Assembly (NCBI RefSeq): GCF_003002825.1
Contig: NZ_PVTE01000015.1
Location: forward strand, 62,001-126,000
Length of the DNA: 64,000 nt
Direction: 5' to 3'
DNA from: Spirosoma oryzae
GTDB taxonomy: Bacteria; Bacteroidota; Bacteroidia; Cytophagales; Spirosomataceae
Below are positions 17,812-27,195 of the stretch, piece by piece. Under the pieces are notes generated by a model that worked only from the letters and a program-made list of their open reading frames with translations, did not search any database and was not told the DNA's origin. Made by a program: the position numbers and the translations under genes. The first letter of the stretch is position 1. Every line of letters begins with the position of its first letter.

Positions 17812-19011
17812 ATGGAGCAAAATCCTTTACGCTGCCCGCAATGCGGAACATATCGATTCATAAGGCACCGTTTAATTCGTTTCGGAAAAGAACCTCGCGC
17901 TTATACTATGCGTATGCCCGTATACGAATGCGATGCTTGCAGTATTAAGCCAGAATCTGTTGTCCCTCTTGGCGGTCAGCGACTTACTCACTTCCGGGAT
18001 GCTGTTCTTGACGGGATTACCGAAGATGGGCCAACAATAGAAATTTCATTCAAATATCTATTTGCAGAAGTCGATGTATCGGCCAAGTTTGGTCGTTTCG
18101 ATAACTTAGGTTTCGATTATGATCCCCTTGATTATTACTTCATACCTGGTCTATATCGGGATATGGATATAGGTTATTTAACCCCTGCATTCTTTGATAG
18201 AGAGGTATTGCTACACTACAACAACCATCCTGATTACTCGGTGAAATTGACTTCGTTTTCATCAGGTAACATCTATCAAAAAGGTGAACGATTGTTTAGT
18301 TGGGGATTCGGGATAAACCGTGGTGGGCTAATTTTCATGTGGCTTGGAGATTTGAAGAAGGACTTTAATGAGGAAAATGAACGGGATAGGAAACGCTTCT
18401 TGGCCAGTAATGTGGCTTCCGACCATGACATCGTTTCCAAATTTTACTTCAGCCAAATTCCATTCACTATTCAGGACGCATTTCAGGAGTCGGATAATGA
18501 ATCGAAGGTGTTCTCACTCAAAAACCAGTTTGATGAACGTATCAAGAAAGAATTTGGGTTCAACATTGCCAAGATCGATATAGAACGTTTAGCTGAGTAT
18601 TATCGACCGCCTATCTTGGAGGATAGGGAACAAATCTTGAATGCATATCTGAGCTTGACCAAATACCTTATCGAGTCGCTACAGATTGAAGACCTAAAAC
18701 GGCTCCTGATCGAACGGGGGGTGCCGCCGAAGGAGTTGAAAGGCTTAGGTAGTCTAAAAGTATTTGAGCGGTTTATAAATATTGTTCTCAAACTACCTGA
18801 TGAACGTGGTATTATGACACCGTTGTACGTGCTATATGACCTTAGATTGTTACAGGGCCATTTGGCTATCGACAGCTTTGGTGAAAATTACGAAAGTTGC
18901 AAGAAGCGTCTCGATGCTGAAAGTATCACTGCGGAGTTTGAGTTTTTCGGGATCGTTGTAAAAAGCTTGATCAGCATGTATGAAACGCTTCTGGCCTACC
19001 CTAATTCCTAA
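17812..19011 (+). CDS. Unknown protein with N-terminal zinc ribbon
   Basis: A 399-residue soluble protein that I do not recognise. It opens with a four-cysteine zinc ribbon (Cys8, Cys11 in RCPQCGT; Cys40, Cys43 in YECDACS). The middle is rich in aromatic and acidic residues (DYDPLDYYFIPG, YNNHPDYSVKL). The C-terminal third looks helical (LIESLQIEDLKRLLIERG, then LYVLYDLRLLQGHL). It has clearly lower GC than its neighbours and starts 56 bp after the transposon right end, which suggests acquired DNA. No signal peptide or membrane segment is seen. A role in defence or stress is possible but not supported by any motif. Confidence 0.7.
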   Translation: MEQNPLRCPQCGTYRFIRHRLIRFGKEPRAYTMRMPVYECDACSIKPESVVPLGGQRLTHFRDAVLDGITEDGPTIEISFKYLFAEVDVSAKFGRFDNLGFDYDPLDYYFIPGLYRDMDIGYLTPAFFDREVLLHYNNHPDYSVKLTSFSSGNIYQKGERLFSWGFGINRGGLIFMWLGDLKKDFNEENERDRKRFLASNVASDHDIVSKFYFSQIPFTIQDAFQESDNESKVFSLKNQFDERIKKEFGFNIAKIDIERLAEYYRPPILEDREQILNAYLSLTKYLIESLQIEDLKRLLIERGVPPKELKGLGSLKVFERFINIVLKLPDERGIMTPLYVLYDLRLLQGHLAIDSFGENYESCKKRLDAESITAEFEFFGIVVKSLISMYETLLAYPNS

Positions 19012-19184
19012 TTCGTTTAGACTAGTTATCTGCAATTTTTTACTGCTATCATTGACTACAGTTTCTGAACCGTCCGATTAACACAGACTGAGCGATCATT
19101 TTATGTGACCGCCCAGTAGAAGATTTTATACGCTTGTCGAAAAAAAATACTTATTTCTGCTGGCTTACAAGCCATAAGCGAAGC

Positions 19185-20396
19185 TTATTTGGCGAGTAAA
19201 AGTTTCTCCAGGCACCGCTCCAACTCGCCAACCGACACGTACATATCATCCTCTAGCCCTTCAGCCCAACCTCCCGTTCCAGCCGGACCGTGGAAGTAAG
19301 CCGAATAGCGGAGGCCAAGTAGTTCAGCCAGATACCGAAAGAAGTCCGGAAAGTAGGTTGGCGAGAACAACTCGAACAGATGGGTGCCCGGCTGACACCA
19401 GAGAATGTTGGTGAACGATGCTCCGTGTGGCCCAACGATAAACTCAGCACGTTGATAAATGGCTATCTGTTCGGCTACCGGCCGGGGTTTGTCGTCGATA
19501 ATCTCAAAATCATACTGCCGCAGTAAGGCGATAACTTCCGGCTCATTAAGAATCCGGCGACGGCCCGAACGGCTGATGTAAACCCGAGTTCGGGGGCCGG
19601 TAGCAGGCGGTATCCGGGCCAGCACGTTTTTTCGGAGCGCGGCAATATCCGCACTGTTCGGATAGAACCAGTGGCCCACGTTGGCTAAAATGCACTTGTC
19701 AAAGGTAACCCTGGTTTTCCGGCTATCGACGATCCGGTCGCCATCGATTCCTAACAAAGCAAGGTATTCCCGTTCGTAGGCTGTCTCGAAAAGTGGGTAT
19801 GACACCAAGGCCTCGCTAAAAACGGATTCAGGCAGACTTTCTTTAACACGGCATAGTTTTCCTGCCACTAAAAGAACAAAGTCATAATATCCTCCCCACA
19901 TAGCACCGTCCAGATAATGGCTCCAGGGGGCAATCAGGGTAGTCGTATGACGGGTATTTCGTGTAGCGGGAGGGAGGAAATTTCGGTAAAAATCGTCCGT
20001 GTTGATATCCAGACAAAGCGCCTGCTGCTGAATAAGGATACTACCGTAGGGAAGCTGTTTACACTTAAAATCATGAGCGTCATAACGCCAGACGGAAACC
20101 GGTAGAGTGACTGCTGGTTTAGGCGTATAATAAACCTTCTCAGGTAATGCTAAATCGACTACTTCTGGTAACCTCACAACATTGGCCGGATGAACAGCCA
20201 ACCGGTGAGGTCCTAAAAGAGAATCTGTCTGTTTGCTGTCCAATAATCGAATTCTAAACAGGCGATGTAAAAGCCATGGGGTTTTTGGCAATAGAAATTG
20301 CCGGAGTTTGTCTGGCACTCGAACTCGTTTAAGCAGATGTTTTCCTAAGTGAGCATACCCACCGGTTGATTGAGAGAAGAATAAGGTAAGACTCAT
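19185..20396 (-). CDS. Glycosyltransferase family 61 protein (DUF563)
   Basis: A 403-residue protein with the GT61/DUF563 signature: VYISRSGRRRILNEPEVI near residue 270, then FIVGPHGASFTNILWCQPG near 340 and a LFELFSP segment. Such enzymes add sugars to polysaccharides or glycoproteins. The ATG at 20396 is preferred over a TTG at 20417. It is not accompanied by any other polysaccharide gene and lies between a Tn3 remnant region and the copper efflux operon, in a stretch that reads in the same direction as the latter but is separated by about 276 bp. Confidence 0.82.
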   Translation of the reverse strand: MSLTLFFSQSTGGYAHLGKHLLKRVRVPDKLRQFLLPKTPWLLHRLFRIRLLDSKQTDSLLGPHRLAVHPANVVRLPEVVDLALPEKVYYTPKPAVTLPVSVWRYDAHDFKCKQLPYGSILIQQQALCLDINTDDFYRNFLPPATRNTRHTTTLIAPWSHYLDGAMWGGYYDFVLLVAGKLCRVKESLPESVFSEALVSYPLFETAYEREYLALLGIDGDRIVDSRKTRVTFDKCILANVGHWFYPNSADIAALRKNVLARIPPATGPRTRVYISRSGRRRILNEPEVIALLRQYDFEIIDDKPRPVAEQIAIYQRAEFIVGPHGASFTNILWCQPGTHLFELFSPTYFPDFFRYLAELLGLRYSAYFHGPAGTGGWAEGLEDDMYVSVGELERCLEKLLLAK

Positions 20397-20672
20397 AAGG
20401 TAGATAAGGTGGGTCAAGCTATGTCAACTGTGGAAACTTACCGGGCCGATCGGGGTTGGTAATGAACCAGCCATGGTTATCCAGGCACCACGTCTTGACT
20501 TTCCCCAGTACCTGAGTGGTTGTGGTCAAGTTGTACAAAGAGTGCGCTTTCTATTGACGCACTTTTGAATAGGTAGTTACCAGAAAAGACAACAATCCAA
20601 TAATTTTACAAGCCACACCGTAACGTTACAATAGACACTACCGCTGAATCTTACTTCAGGCTTGGCGTAGCC

Positions 20673-22553
20673 TTACCTAAGCACTTCCTTTGTTTCCCCG
20701 CAAGTCAGCATCTGATCACCGAAGTAAGGGTTTCGGATGGGTTTTTCGTCGCTGAGCCAGTAGCTACCATTACTGTTTAAAGCCATCGGGCAGTATTGCC
20801 GATATATGGGCTTGTCCGTGATATCAAACGCTTTAACGCTACGGTATAAACCGTCCTCAAACTGTGCGTAGGCCGTGCGTTGTTGCTCCAGATCGCCCGT
20901 GCTGCGAATCACTTTCAAGGCCGCGTTCATCGCGTTCAGGTACTTCATCCAATCCGTATGCGCCTGACCGGAAAGGAGCATCATGTCCACGCCCGACAGA
21001 GCCTTTTCTACCCCACCCGCAGCAACCTTGCTCCGGTTAGCATCGGAGCTGACGAGCGATTCTGTCAGTTTTAGTGAAGCTTCGTAAACCCCCGTCAGCT
21101 GTTTTTTGAACCCATCCGGTGCCGTATGGATGTTGGGTATTCGGGAAGCTGACGTGGCCTTGTTAGTGACTGCCGGTACCGGGGTGGGATTTGTCTCGCC
21201 GTTAGGAGTCGACTTCACCCCCTCGTCATCCGGCTTTTGTGTGAACGGGTTTACGCCTTTTTTGAGAATTAGTTCACTATAGAGCAGATACGCTCCTGAC
21301 ATGGCAATAGTCTCGTCGCCGTTTAGCCCTTTCATGATGGCTACGCGCTGATCGGTCTCGGTGCCGGTCTGTACCAGGCGTGGCTGAAAGGCCGTCCCAT
21401 CGGTAGGGCGGTTTTCCGACTGCCGACCCGTCTGCACGAATACCACAGCACCCTGCCCCGCCCGCACGACTGCATCAACTGGCAGGGTGAGCCCCCGCTG
21501 TACGCCATGACGCAGCAGCACCCGCGCCTGCTGACCCGGCTGATAGCGTCCCCCCGGATTTGGCATCACCGCCCGCATCACCAGCACCTGGCTCCCCGCC
21601 CGGTATTCTGGATTAATAAACGCGATTCGTGCGGTTTGCGCTTGCCCTCCTTCGTACCCAACCACCTGCACAGGAAGCCGGTCACCCACCTTCACATACT
21701 TCGCTTCCCCAGCGTATAGTTCGGCTTCGACCCAAAGCTGACTCAGGTTAGCCAACCGGTAGAGCAATGCTCCTTCGCCCACGTACTGTCCCTCACTGAC
21801 CACTATTTCCGTCACGGTGCCGCCCGACGGTGCTACAAACGGGATGCGAGGCAACACCTTTTTCGTCCGGACTAATCCAGCAATCTGGTCGGCAGTCATG
21901 CCGTATAGCCGAAGCTTTTGCTCGGCAGCTTGCCGAAACTGGCTGTATCGCTTTTCGGTAGTCCCTAATTCTGCTTCCTGTTGCAGGGCAATCAAATACT
22001 CTTGCTGTTGCGTAAGCAGCGGTTCGCTGTATATCTCGTAAAGTACCTGCCCTTTTCGGATCGGCTGGCCCGTCTCTTTCACAAAGAGTCGTTCAATCCG
22101 CCCAGCTACGCGGCTACTGATGACATCAGTCTGCTGCTGGTCGGCGGCTAACCGGGCATTCAGGACCGTGCTGTTTCCAATGCTACCCGACGACACGGGT
22201 TGTACTGTTACATTGGCTAGTTGCATCTGGCTGGCACTAAGTACAATCTCTGCCGCCTTCTCGCCCGTCTTCGCTACGGGTACCAAATCCATGCTACAAA
22301 TGGGGCACGTACCCGGCGACGATTGCACAATTTGCGGATGCATCGGACAGGTATAGGCGGAGTGCAGCTCAGTCGCGCTCCCTTCTTCATTTAGGCTGTG
22401 ATTATGACTACTAGGGTCGTCAGCACCGGCAATTTGTGCGGAGTGCCGCCCAGTAGAATCGGTTCCTTTTGATGAGGTTGATCCGCCCGATTCGCAGCTG
22501 GCATTGAGCAACAGCATGAGTGCCGCCAATCCGTATATCCATCGTCGTGTCAT
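20673..22553 (-). CDS. CusB-type RND adaptor with metal-binding and DUF3347 domains
   Basis: A 626-residue periplasmic adaptor. A lipoprotein-like signal (LLLNASC) is followed by a heavy-metal-binding domain (YTCPMHPQIV, CPICSMDLVP, about residues 68-95), the barrel-sandwich and beta-barrel adaptor domains (about 115-420), a linker, and a C-terminal DUF3347 domain (about 475-626) ending in YCPMA, NPYFGD and CGETKEVL. This last domain also exists as a separate protein at 29854-30360. It is the last gene of the operon and starts 1 bp after the stop of a second adaptor. It should link the RND pump to TolC and deliver Cu+/Ag+. Confidence 0.88.
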   Translation of the reverse strand: MTRRWIYGLAALMLLLNASCESGGSTSSKGTDSTGRHSAQIAGADDPSSHNHSLNEEGSATELHSAYTCPMHPQIVQSSPGTCPICSMDLVPVAKTGEKAAEIVLSASQMQLANVTVQPVSSGSIGNSTVLNARLAADQQQTDVISSRVAGRIERLFVKETGQPIRKGQVLYEIYSEPLLTQQQEYLIALQQEAELGTTEKRYSQFRQAAEQKLRLYGMTADQIAGLVRTKKVLPRIPFVAPSGGTVTEIVVSEGQYVGEGALLYRLANLSQLWVEAELYAGEAKYVKVGDRLPVQVVGYEGGQAQTARIAFINPEYRAGSQVLVMRAVMPNPGGRYQPGQQARVLLRHGVQRGLTLPVDAVVRAGQGAVVFVQTGRQSENRPTDGTAFQPRLVQTGTETDQRVAIMKGLNGDETIAMSGAYLLYSELILKKGVNPFTQKPDDEGVKSTPNGETNPTPVPAVTNKATSASRIPNIHTAPDGFKKQLTGVYEASLKLTESLVSSDANRSKVAAGGVEKALSGVDMMLLSGQAHTDWMKYLNAMNAALKVIRSTGDLEQQRTAYAQFEDGLYRSVKAFDITDKPIYRQYCPMALNSNGSYWLSDEKPIRNPYFGDQMLTCGETKEVLR

Positions 22554-22554
22554 G

Positions 22555-23982
22555 TCATGGGGTAGCCGGGCGCGGCCCGGCCTGCGTTACGTTGACGAAG
22601 CTTTCACTATCAATTAAAAACTGTGCATTTTGGGCCACCGTCTGTTCTTCGGTTAAACCGTTCCGAATGGCTACAGAGTTACCCGAACGAATACCCGCCT
22701 GGATCCGCACGGGTCGGTAGGTATTCTTTGTCTCACCCTGAATAAACACGACCTGTTCGTTACCTAAATCCAGGACGGCGGTTGCCGGTAGCCAAAGCCC
22801 TTCTGTCGCCTTTCGCTTAATTTGAGCGCGTGCCAGTTGGCCGACGCGCACCGAATTGCCACCCGGTAGATAGGCGCGTATGGTCACAAATGGATTGCCA
22901 TTCTCGACGAAAGGCACTACGAGGCTTACCCGTGCCGAACGCGAAGGCCCGCCCGTCTGGTCGAACGAGATGGCCAATGCATCACCAGGTTTGATGCCAA
23001 CAGCATCACGGGCGTATAGCCGAAATTCGGCCCATAACCGGCTTGCATTTGCCACTCGAAACAGGGTTTGACCTGTTTGTACGTACTGCCCTTCACGCAA
23101 CAACAGCGCACCACCGATAGCCCCGCCCCCGGTTGAAGGAGACGACTGAGCGAAAGTGATTTCGTCAGTGCCGGACGAATTCATTCCGCCACCGCCCATA
23201 CCGGCATCTCCACCACCGCCCATGCTACCCGCAGCGGGCGTAGGGGCGGCAGGTGTAGCCGCATTTTCCTCCACCACGTAACCATCGTAGGGGCTGAAAA
23301 CAGGCAGAGAATAGTTGGGTTTGCGCGTGCGGACGAGGTCAGTAACCTGCCCGTCCGTTAAGCCAAGCAGCCGAAGCTTTTGCTTGGCTGCGGCAATCAG
23401 GGGAGCGTTGCCCGTATCCGCATCCAGCAGGTATACTAGTTCGCGCTGGGCCGTAACGATGTCGGGGCTGTAGAGTTCCAGCAGCTTCTGTCCTTTACGA
23501 ATGGGCTGGTAGTTGAAACGCACGTACAGCTTTTCCACCCGTCCTTCAAAGCGGGCCGGAATCGTGTAGAGTCGCCGGGTGTCGTAGGTAACGATACCGT
23601 CGGTTTCAACCATCACGTCTTCGCCGCGCCGTTCAGGATGAACTGTCGCAATGTTGGCCACAACAACCGAGTTTGTTGGTTGCAGCAGAGCTTCTAGATC
23701 AGCATCAACCACTACGCTATCCCCGCTCACACCCGCTTTTTTCACTAAGTCCATACCACAAATAGGACAGGAGCCGGGTTTGTCCTGCACGATCTGTGGG
23801 TGCATCGGACAAGTATAGGCTTCCGCTTCAGTTGCGTGGTTATGCCCGTCGTGGATACCGGTATTCGGGTTAGCCGGTGCATTTACTTCCTTGTTTTCAT
23901 TGCTCCTGTTGCAGGCAGAAGTAAGCAGCAAGGATGCGGCCACCCCCCATACCCAGGCTCTATTTCTCCAGTTCCCGTTCAT
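22555..23982 (-). CDS. CusB-type RND periplasmic adaptor
   Basis: A 475-residue lipoprotein adaptor. The ATG at 23982 gives a clean lipobox (LLLTSAC); a TTG at 23991 would add three residues. A heavy-metal-binding domain (YTCPMHPQIV, CPICGMDLV, about residues 55-85) precedes the adaptor core with its hairpin and barrel domains. A Gly/Met-rich insertion (AAGSMGGGGDAGMGGGGMNSS) interrupts the barrel-sandwich region near residue 255 and might bind copper through methionines. Its start overlaps the TolC gene by 23 bp, so translation is coupled. Two different adaptors in one operon is unusual for a single pump. Confidence 0.87.
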   Translation of the reverse strand: MNGNWRNRAWVWGVAASLLLTSACNRSNENKEVNAPANPNTGIHDGHNHATEAEAYTCPMHPQIVQDKPGSCPICGMDLVKKAGVSGDSVVVDADLEALLQPTNSVVVANIATVHPERRGEDVMVETDGIVTYDTRRLYTIPARFEGRVEKLYVRFNYQPIRKGQKLLELYSPDIVTAQRELVYLLDADTGNAPLIAAAKQKLRLLGLTDGQVTDLVRTRKPNYSLPVFSPYDGYVVEENAATPAAPTPAAGSMGGGGDAGMGGGGMNSSGTDEITFAQSSPSTGGGAIGGALLLREGQYVQTGQTLFRVANASRLWAEFRLYARDAVGIKPGDALAISFDQTGGPSRSARVSLVVPFVENGNPFVTIRAYLPGGNSVRVGQLARAQIKRKATEGLWLPATAVLDLGNEQVVFIQGETKNTYRPVRIQAGIRSGNSVAIRNGLTEEQTVAQNAQFLIDSESFVNVTQAGPRPATP

Positions 23983-25246
23983 AGCTGACAATCATGCGGT
24001 AGTAGTCTCCAAGCCGCGTCAGGTAGTCCATCTGCGTCATGTTCAGTGTTTCCCAGGCATCAATCACCACCGGCAATTCGCCTTTGTTTTGCTCATAGGC
24101 GATTACCTGCGTATCGTAATTCTTACGAAGCGTGGGGATTACCCGTCGTTCGTAGTTGTTTAACTGCGTGCGCATCGTCCGAATATCGGTCAGCATCTGT
24201 GCCACCATTCCCTGCGTTTCGTTGAGCATCCCTTCTCGCTCATAGCGCATAGCTTCAATGTCCTGCTGCATTCCCTTAATTTCAGCTTTGTACATCCGGG
24301 AGGCCCAGGGAACAATTGGAATTGAAATCATGCCCATCAGTGTAAACTGTGTGGGCATCATGCTCTTAACCCCGGCGAATGGCTGCATATGGTCGAATCG
24401 GATGCGGAAGTCGGGCCGGGCCTGCACCTTTTGTGCTTCAATGCCCGCCTGCATACTTAGAATCTGCCGGTCCATCCGCCGTATGTCCGACCGTACCTGT
24501 CCAATTTCTTCTGTTGTTGGTAAGGCCGGTTGCGGTTCGACAGGCCGGAGGGTTGTGTCAATGCTGAAGGGTTCGGTTCGGGGCTGGTTCATCAGCGTAT
24601 TCAGGCCAATGCGTTTGCGCTCGATGTCGGCTTCAGTCATCGTCACCATATTATCCAGTTCGTAGAGCCGACCCTCTGCCTTGTACACGTTACCCAGACT
24701 ACCCTGCTGGTATGGGTAGCGGATGTCAGCCAGTTTTTTCATCAGTTGTAGAATGCGTCGGTTTTCAGCCAGCACCCCCCGCCGTTTTTCCAGTACGAGC
24801 CAGTCGAAATAGAGTTGTTTGGCATCCGAGCGGAGTCGGTTGAGGGTCACCCCCCGGCCAGCTTCCTCGACAGCCGCTTTCGACTGCTGGAATACCTGCG
24901 TAGCCCGTTGCTTTACCGGATTAGGAATGTCCTGTTCGACCGAAATCATACCAAAACCTTTATCGCGCTCGTCCATAACCATTTGTGCTGGATAGGGAGC
25001 CATGAACGTACCTGCGCCAACCATTGGGGCCATCCAGCTACGCGCCCCCTCAGCGTAGGCGCGGGCAGCAGCGGCCCGGCTACCGTAGGGTTTAAGCAGC
25101 GGATTATTCAGGTCAATACGGGCCAACACACTGTCTAGGGGCAGTATAGGGGAGGTCCCGCTCCGGCGTTCCGGTTGCACGGGTATCTGCCCATAGCTGC
25201 ACATCGCCAGCAGGAAAAGAGTAGTTATGAGATTAATGCGAAGCAT
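23960..25246 (-). CDS. TolC family outer-membrane efflux protein
   Basis: A 428-residue TolC-like protein with a signal peptide (about 1-19, MCSYG-Q). Long helical segments rich in Q, A, R and E (AAARAYAEGARSW, AKQLYFDWLVLEKRR, ALYEL-type repeats) form the expected coiled-coil tunnel, in two related halves. It is the outer-membrane channel for the RND pump. Its start overlaps the end of the pump's C-terminal half by 14 bp, and its end overlaps the first adaptor, which shows a tightly coupled operon. Confidence 0.87.
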   Translation of the reverse strand: MLRINLITTLFLLAMCSYGQIPVQPERRSGTSPILPLDSVLARIDLNNPLLKPYGSRAAAARAYAEGARSWMAPMVGAGTFMAPYPAQMVMDERDKGFGMISVEQDIPNPVKQRATQVFQQSKAAVEEAGRGVTLNRLRSDAKQLYFDWLVLEKRRGVLAENRRILQLMKKLADIRYPYQQGSLGNVYKAEGRLYELDNMVTMTEADIERKRIGLNTLMNQPRTEPFSIDTTLRPVEPQPALPTTEEIGQVRSDIRRMDRQILSMQAGIEAQKVQARPDFRIRFDHMQPFAGVKSMMPTQFTLMGMISIPIVPWASRMYKAEIKGMQQDIEAMRYEREGMLNETQGMVAQMLTDIRTMRTQLNNYERRVIPTLRKNYDTQVIAYEQNKGELPVVIDAWETLNMTQMDYLTRLGDYYRMIVSYERELEK

Positions 25247-27191
25247 CTAACACGTCGAGTTTACCAAACTTACGTAATTCGTACTCCTTGGTCATCAGGA
25301 AGATGAGCGGAGTCACTAACAGAATGTGCGTGGAGGATGTCAACACTCCCCCGATCATGGGCAGCACGATAGGCAACATGACATCGCTACCCACGCCAGC
25401 CGCCCACAACACCGGCACTAAGCCGAACAAAGCCACCGATACGGTCATGATTTTGGGCCGAAGCCGTTTGGCCGCCCCGTTGATGACGTATTCGCGTAGT
25501 TCCTCACGGCTGATGGTGTCGCGGGAGTTGCCCCGCCTGGCGACCAATTGCTTCATGGCATCGTTGAGGTAGATTACCATTACGACACCTGTTTCGACCG
25601 CAATACCGAACAAGGCGATGAAACCCACGGCCACAGCCACCGACAGGTTCACCCCATAGAAATAGACCATGTACGCCCCGCCGATCAGCGCGAAAGGAAT
25701 CGTAATCAAACTCAGAAACGCTTCCCGCGCCGAACCAAAGGCCAGATAAAGCGAGAGGAAAATGACCACCAGCACAATGGGTGCAATCAGCAGCAGCGTT
25801 CGTTGCCCCCGGATGAGGTTTTCGTACTGTCCGCTCCATTCCAGAAAGTAGCCGTTGGGTAGGGTCAATTCCCGGTTCACTTTGGCGATAGCTTCCTGCA
25901 CTGTTCCGCCCAAATCGCGGTCACGCACATTGAACATCACCGCCCCCCGTAGAAGGGCATTGTCTGACGTAATCATCGGTGGGCCATCCTCGAACTTTAC
26001 CGTGGCCACCGCCGAGAGGGGAACCGTACCGAAAGCGGCCGTAGCGATGGGAATGCGCCGGATGCGCTCGACGCTGTTGCGATAGTCCTGCGCCAGCCGC
26101 ACGTTGATTGAGAACCGCCGTCGCCCTTCGATAGTCTGCCCTATGGGGGAGCCACCAATGGCCGATTCAACCACGCCGTTTACGTCGTCCACGCTCAGGC
26201 CATAGCGACCCAGTGCCTCCCGGTTCACGTCGATGGTCAAGTATTTCCCACCTGTAACGGGTTCAACGTAAAGGTCCTTCACGCCCGGCACCCCGTTTAA
26301 AGCCGCCTTGACCTGTTCAGATACGGCATATATGCTGTCGAGCGACTGTCCATGTACCTTGATGCCGACATCGGTACGGATGCCCGTGGAGAGCATATTG
26401 ATGCGGTTAATGATCGGCTGCGTCCAGCCGTTGACCACACCCGGAATCTGAAGCTTGGCATCCAGTTCGTTGATCAGGTCTTTTTTGGTGATGCCTTCTC
26501 GCCACTGATCCTTCGGCTTGAGCATGATAATCGTCTCAATCATGCTGATGGGTGAGTTGTCGGTGGCGGTCGAAGCCCGGCCCGCCTTACCCAGCACCTC
26601 ATCGACTTCCGGCACCGACTTGATAAGCTTGTCCTGCACCTGCAAAATCCGTTTGGCTTCGGCGTTGGATACGTCGGGTAACGTAACCGGCATAAACAGA
26701 ATGCTTTGTTCATCCAACGGCGGCATAAACTCCGAACCAAGACTCATCAGCATCGGTACACTTACAGCAAGTGCCAGCAGATTGATACCTATTGTCGTTT
26801 TGCGCCACCGCATCACCCACCGGATTACGGGTTCATAGACCCGCTCCAGGAAGCGGTTAATCGGGTTGGCGTGGTCGTCTTTGAAGCGGCCCTTCATGAA
26901 CAGCGACAGCATAACCGGAGCCAGCGTTACGACCAGCACGGCATCGACCAACAGGATAAAGGTTTTAGTCCAGGCCAGCGGATGAAATAGCTTACCTTCC
27001 TGCCCAGTCAGCAGAAACACCGGCAAAAACGAGGTGATAATGATGATTGTCGAATAGAATACCCCCCGCGACACTTGAATACTCGACTGTTCGATGATCG
27101 CCAGCCGCTCGTCTTCGGGTATTTCTGCATAGTCTTTAGAACGAACGCGGCCCGGACCGTAGCCCAGCCATCCTTTTATCGTCTTCCACAT
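25233..27191 (-). CDS. cusA: CusA-type RND pump, C-terminal part (second reading frame)
   Basis: A 652-residue polypeptide matching roughly the last 60% of a CusA heavy-metal RND pump. It begins in the cytosolic stretch after TM4 and covers the TM5-6 region (TSFLPVFLLTGQEGKLFHP), the second periplasmic domain and TM7-12 (ending LLVTPLIFLMTKEYELRK). Methionines in the periplasmic cleft expected for Cu/Ag are present. The frame stays open and coding-like upstream of its ATG (RAWLNQLRKHAEI), so it was once continuous with the preceding gene in the other frame. It may be translated by reinitiation, since a TGA lies only 4 nt before the ATG. Confidence 0.85.
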   Translation of the reverse strand: MWKTIKGWLGYGPGRVRSKDYAEIPEDERLAIIEQSSIQVSRGVFYSTIIIITSFLPVFLLTGQEGKLFHPLAWTKTFILLVDAVLVVTLAPVMLSLFMKGRFKDDHANPINRFLERVYEPVIRWVMRWRKTTIGINLLALAVSVPMLMSLGSEFMPPLDEQSILFMPVTLPDVSNAEAKRILQVQDKLIKSVPEVDEVLGKAGRASTATDNSPISMIETIIMLKPKDQWREGITKKDLINELDAKLQIPGVVNGWTQPIINRINMLSTGIRTDVGIKVHGQSLDSIYAVSEQVKAALNGVPGVKDLYVEPVTGGKYLTIDVNREALGRYGLSVDDVNGVVESAIGGSPIGQTIEGRRRFSINVRLAQDYRNSVERIRRIPIATAAFGTVPLSAVATVKFEDGPPMITSDNALLRGAVMFNVRDRDLGGTVQEAIAKVNRELTLPNGYFLEWSGQYENLIRGQRTLLLIAPIVLVVIFLSLYLAFGSAREAFLSLITIPFALIGGAYMVYFYGVNLSVAVAVGFIALFGIAVETGVVMVIYLNDAMKQLVARRGNSRDTISREELREYVINGAAKRLRPKIMTVSVALFGLVPVLWAAGVGSDVMLPIVLPMIGGVLTSSTHILLVTPLIFLMTKEYELRKFGKLDVLDASH

Positions 27192-27195
27192 AATC

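Noticed and set aside
20434-20560. Minus-strand coding-like fragment ending VKTWCLDNHGWFITNPDRPG...
   Set aside because: About 40 residues with no start and a stop just upstream. It might be a gene relic, but no family was recognised, so no feature was called.
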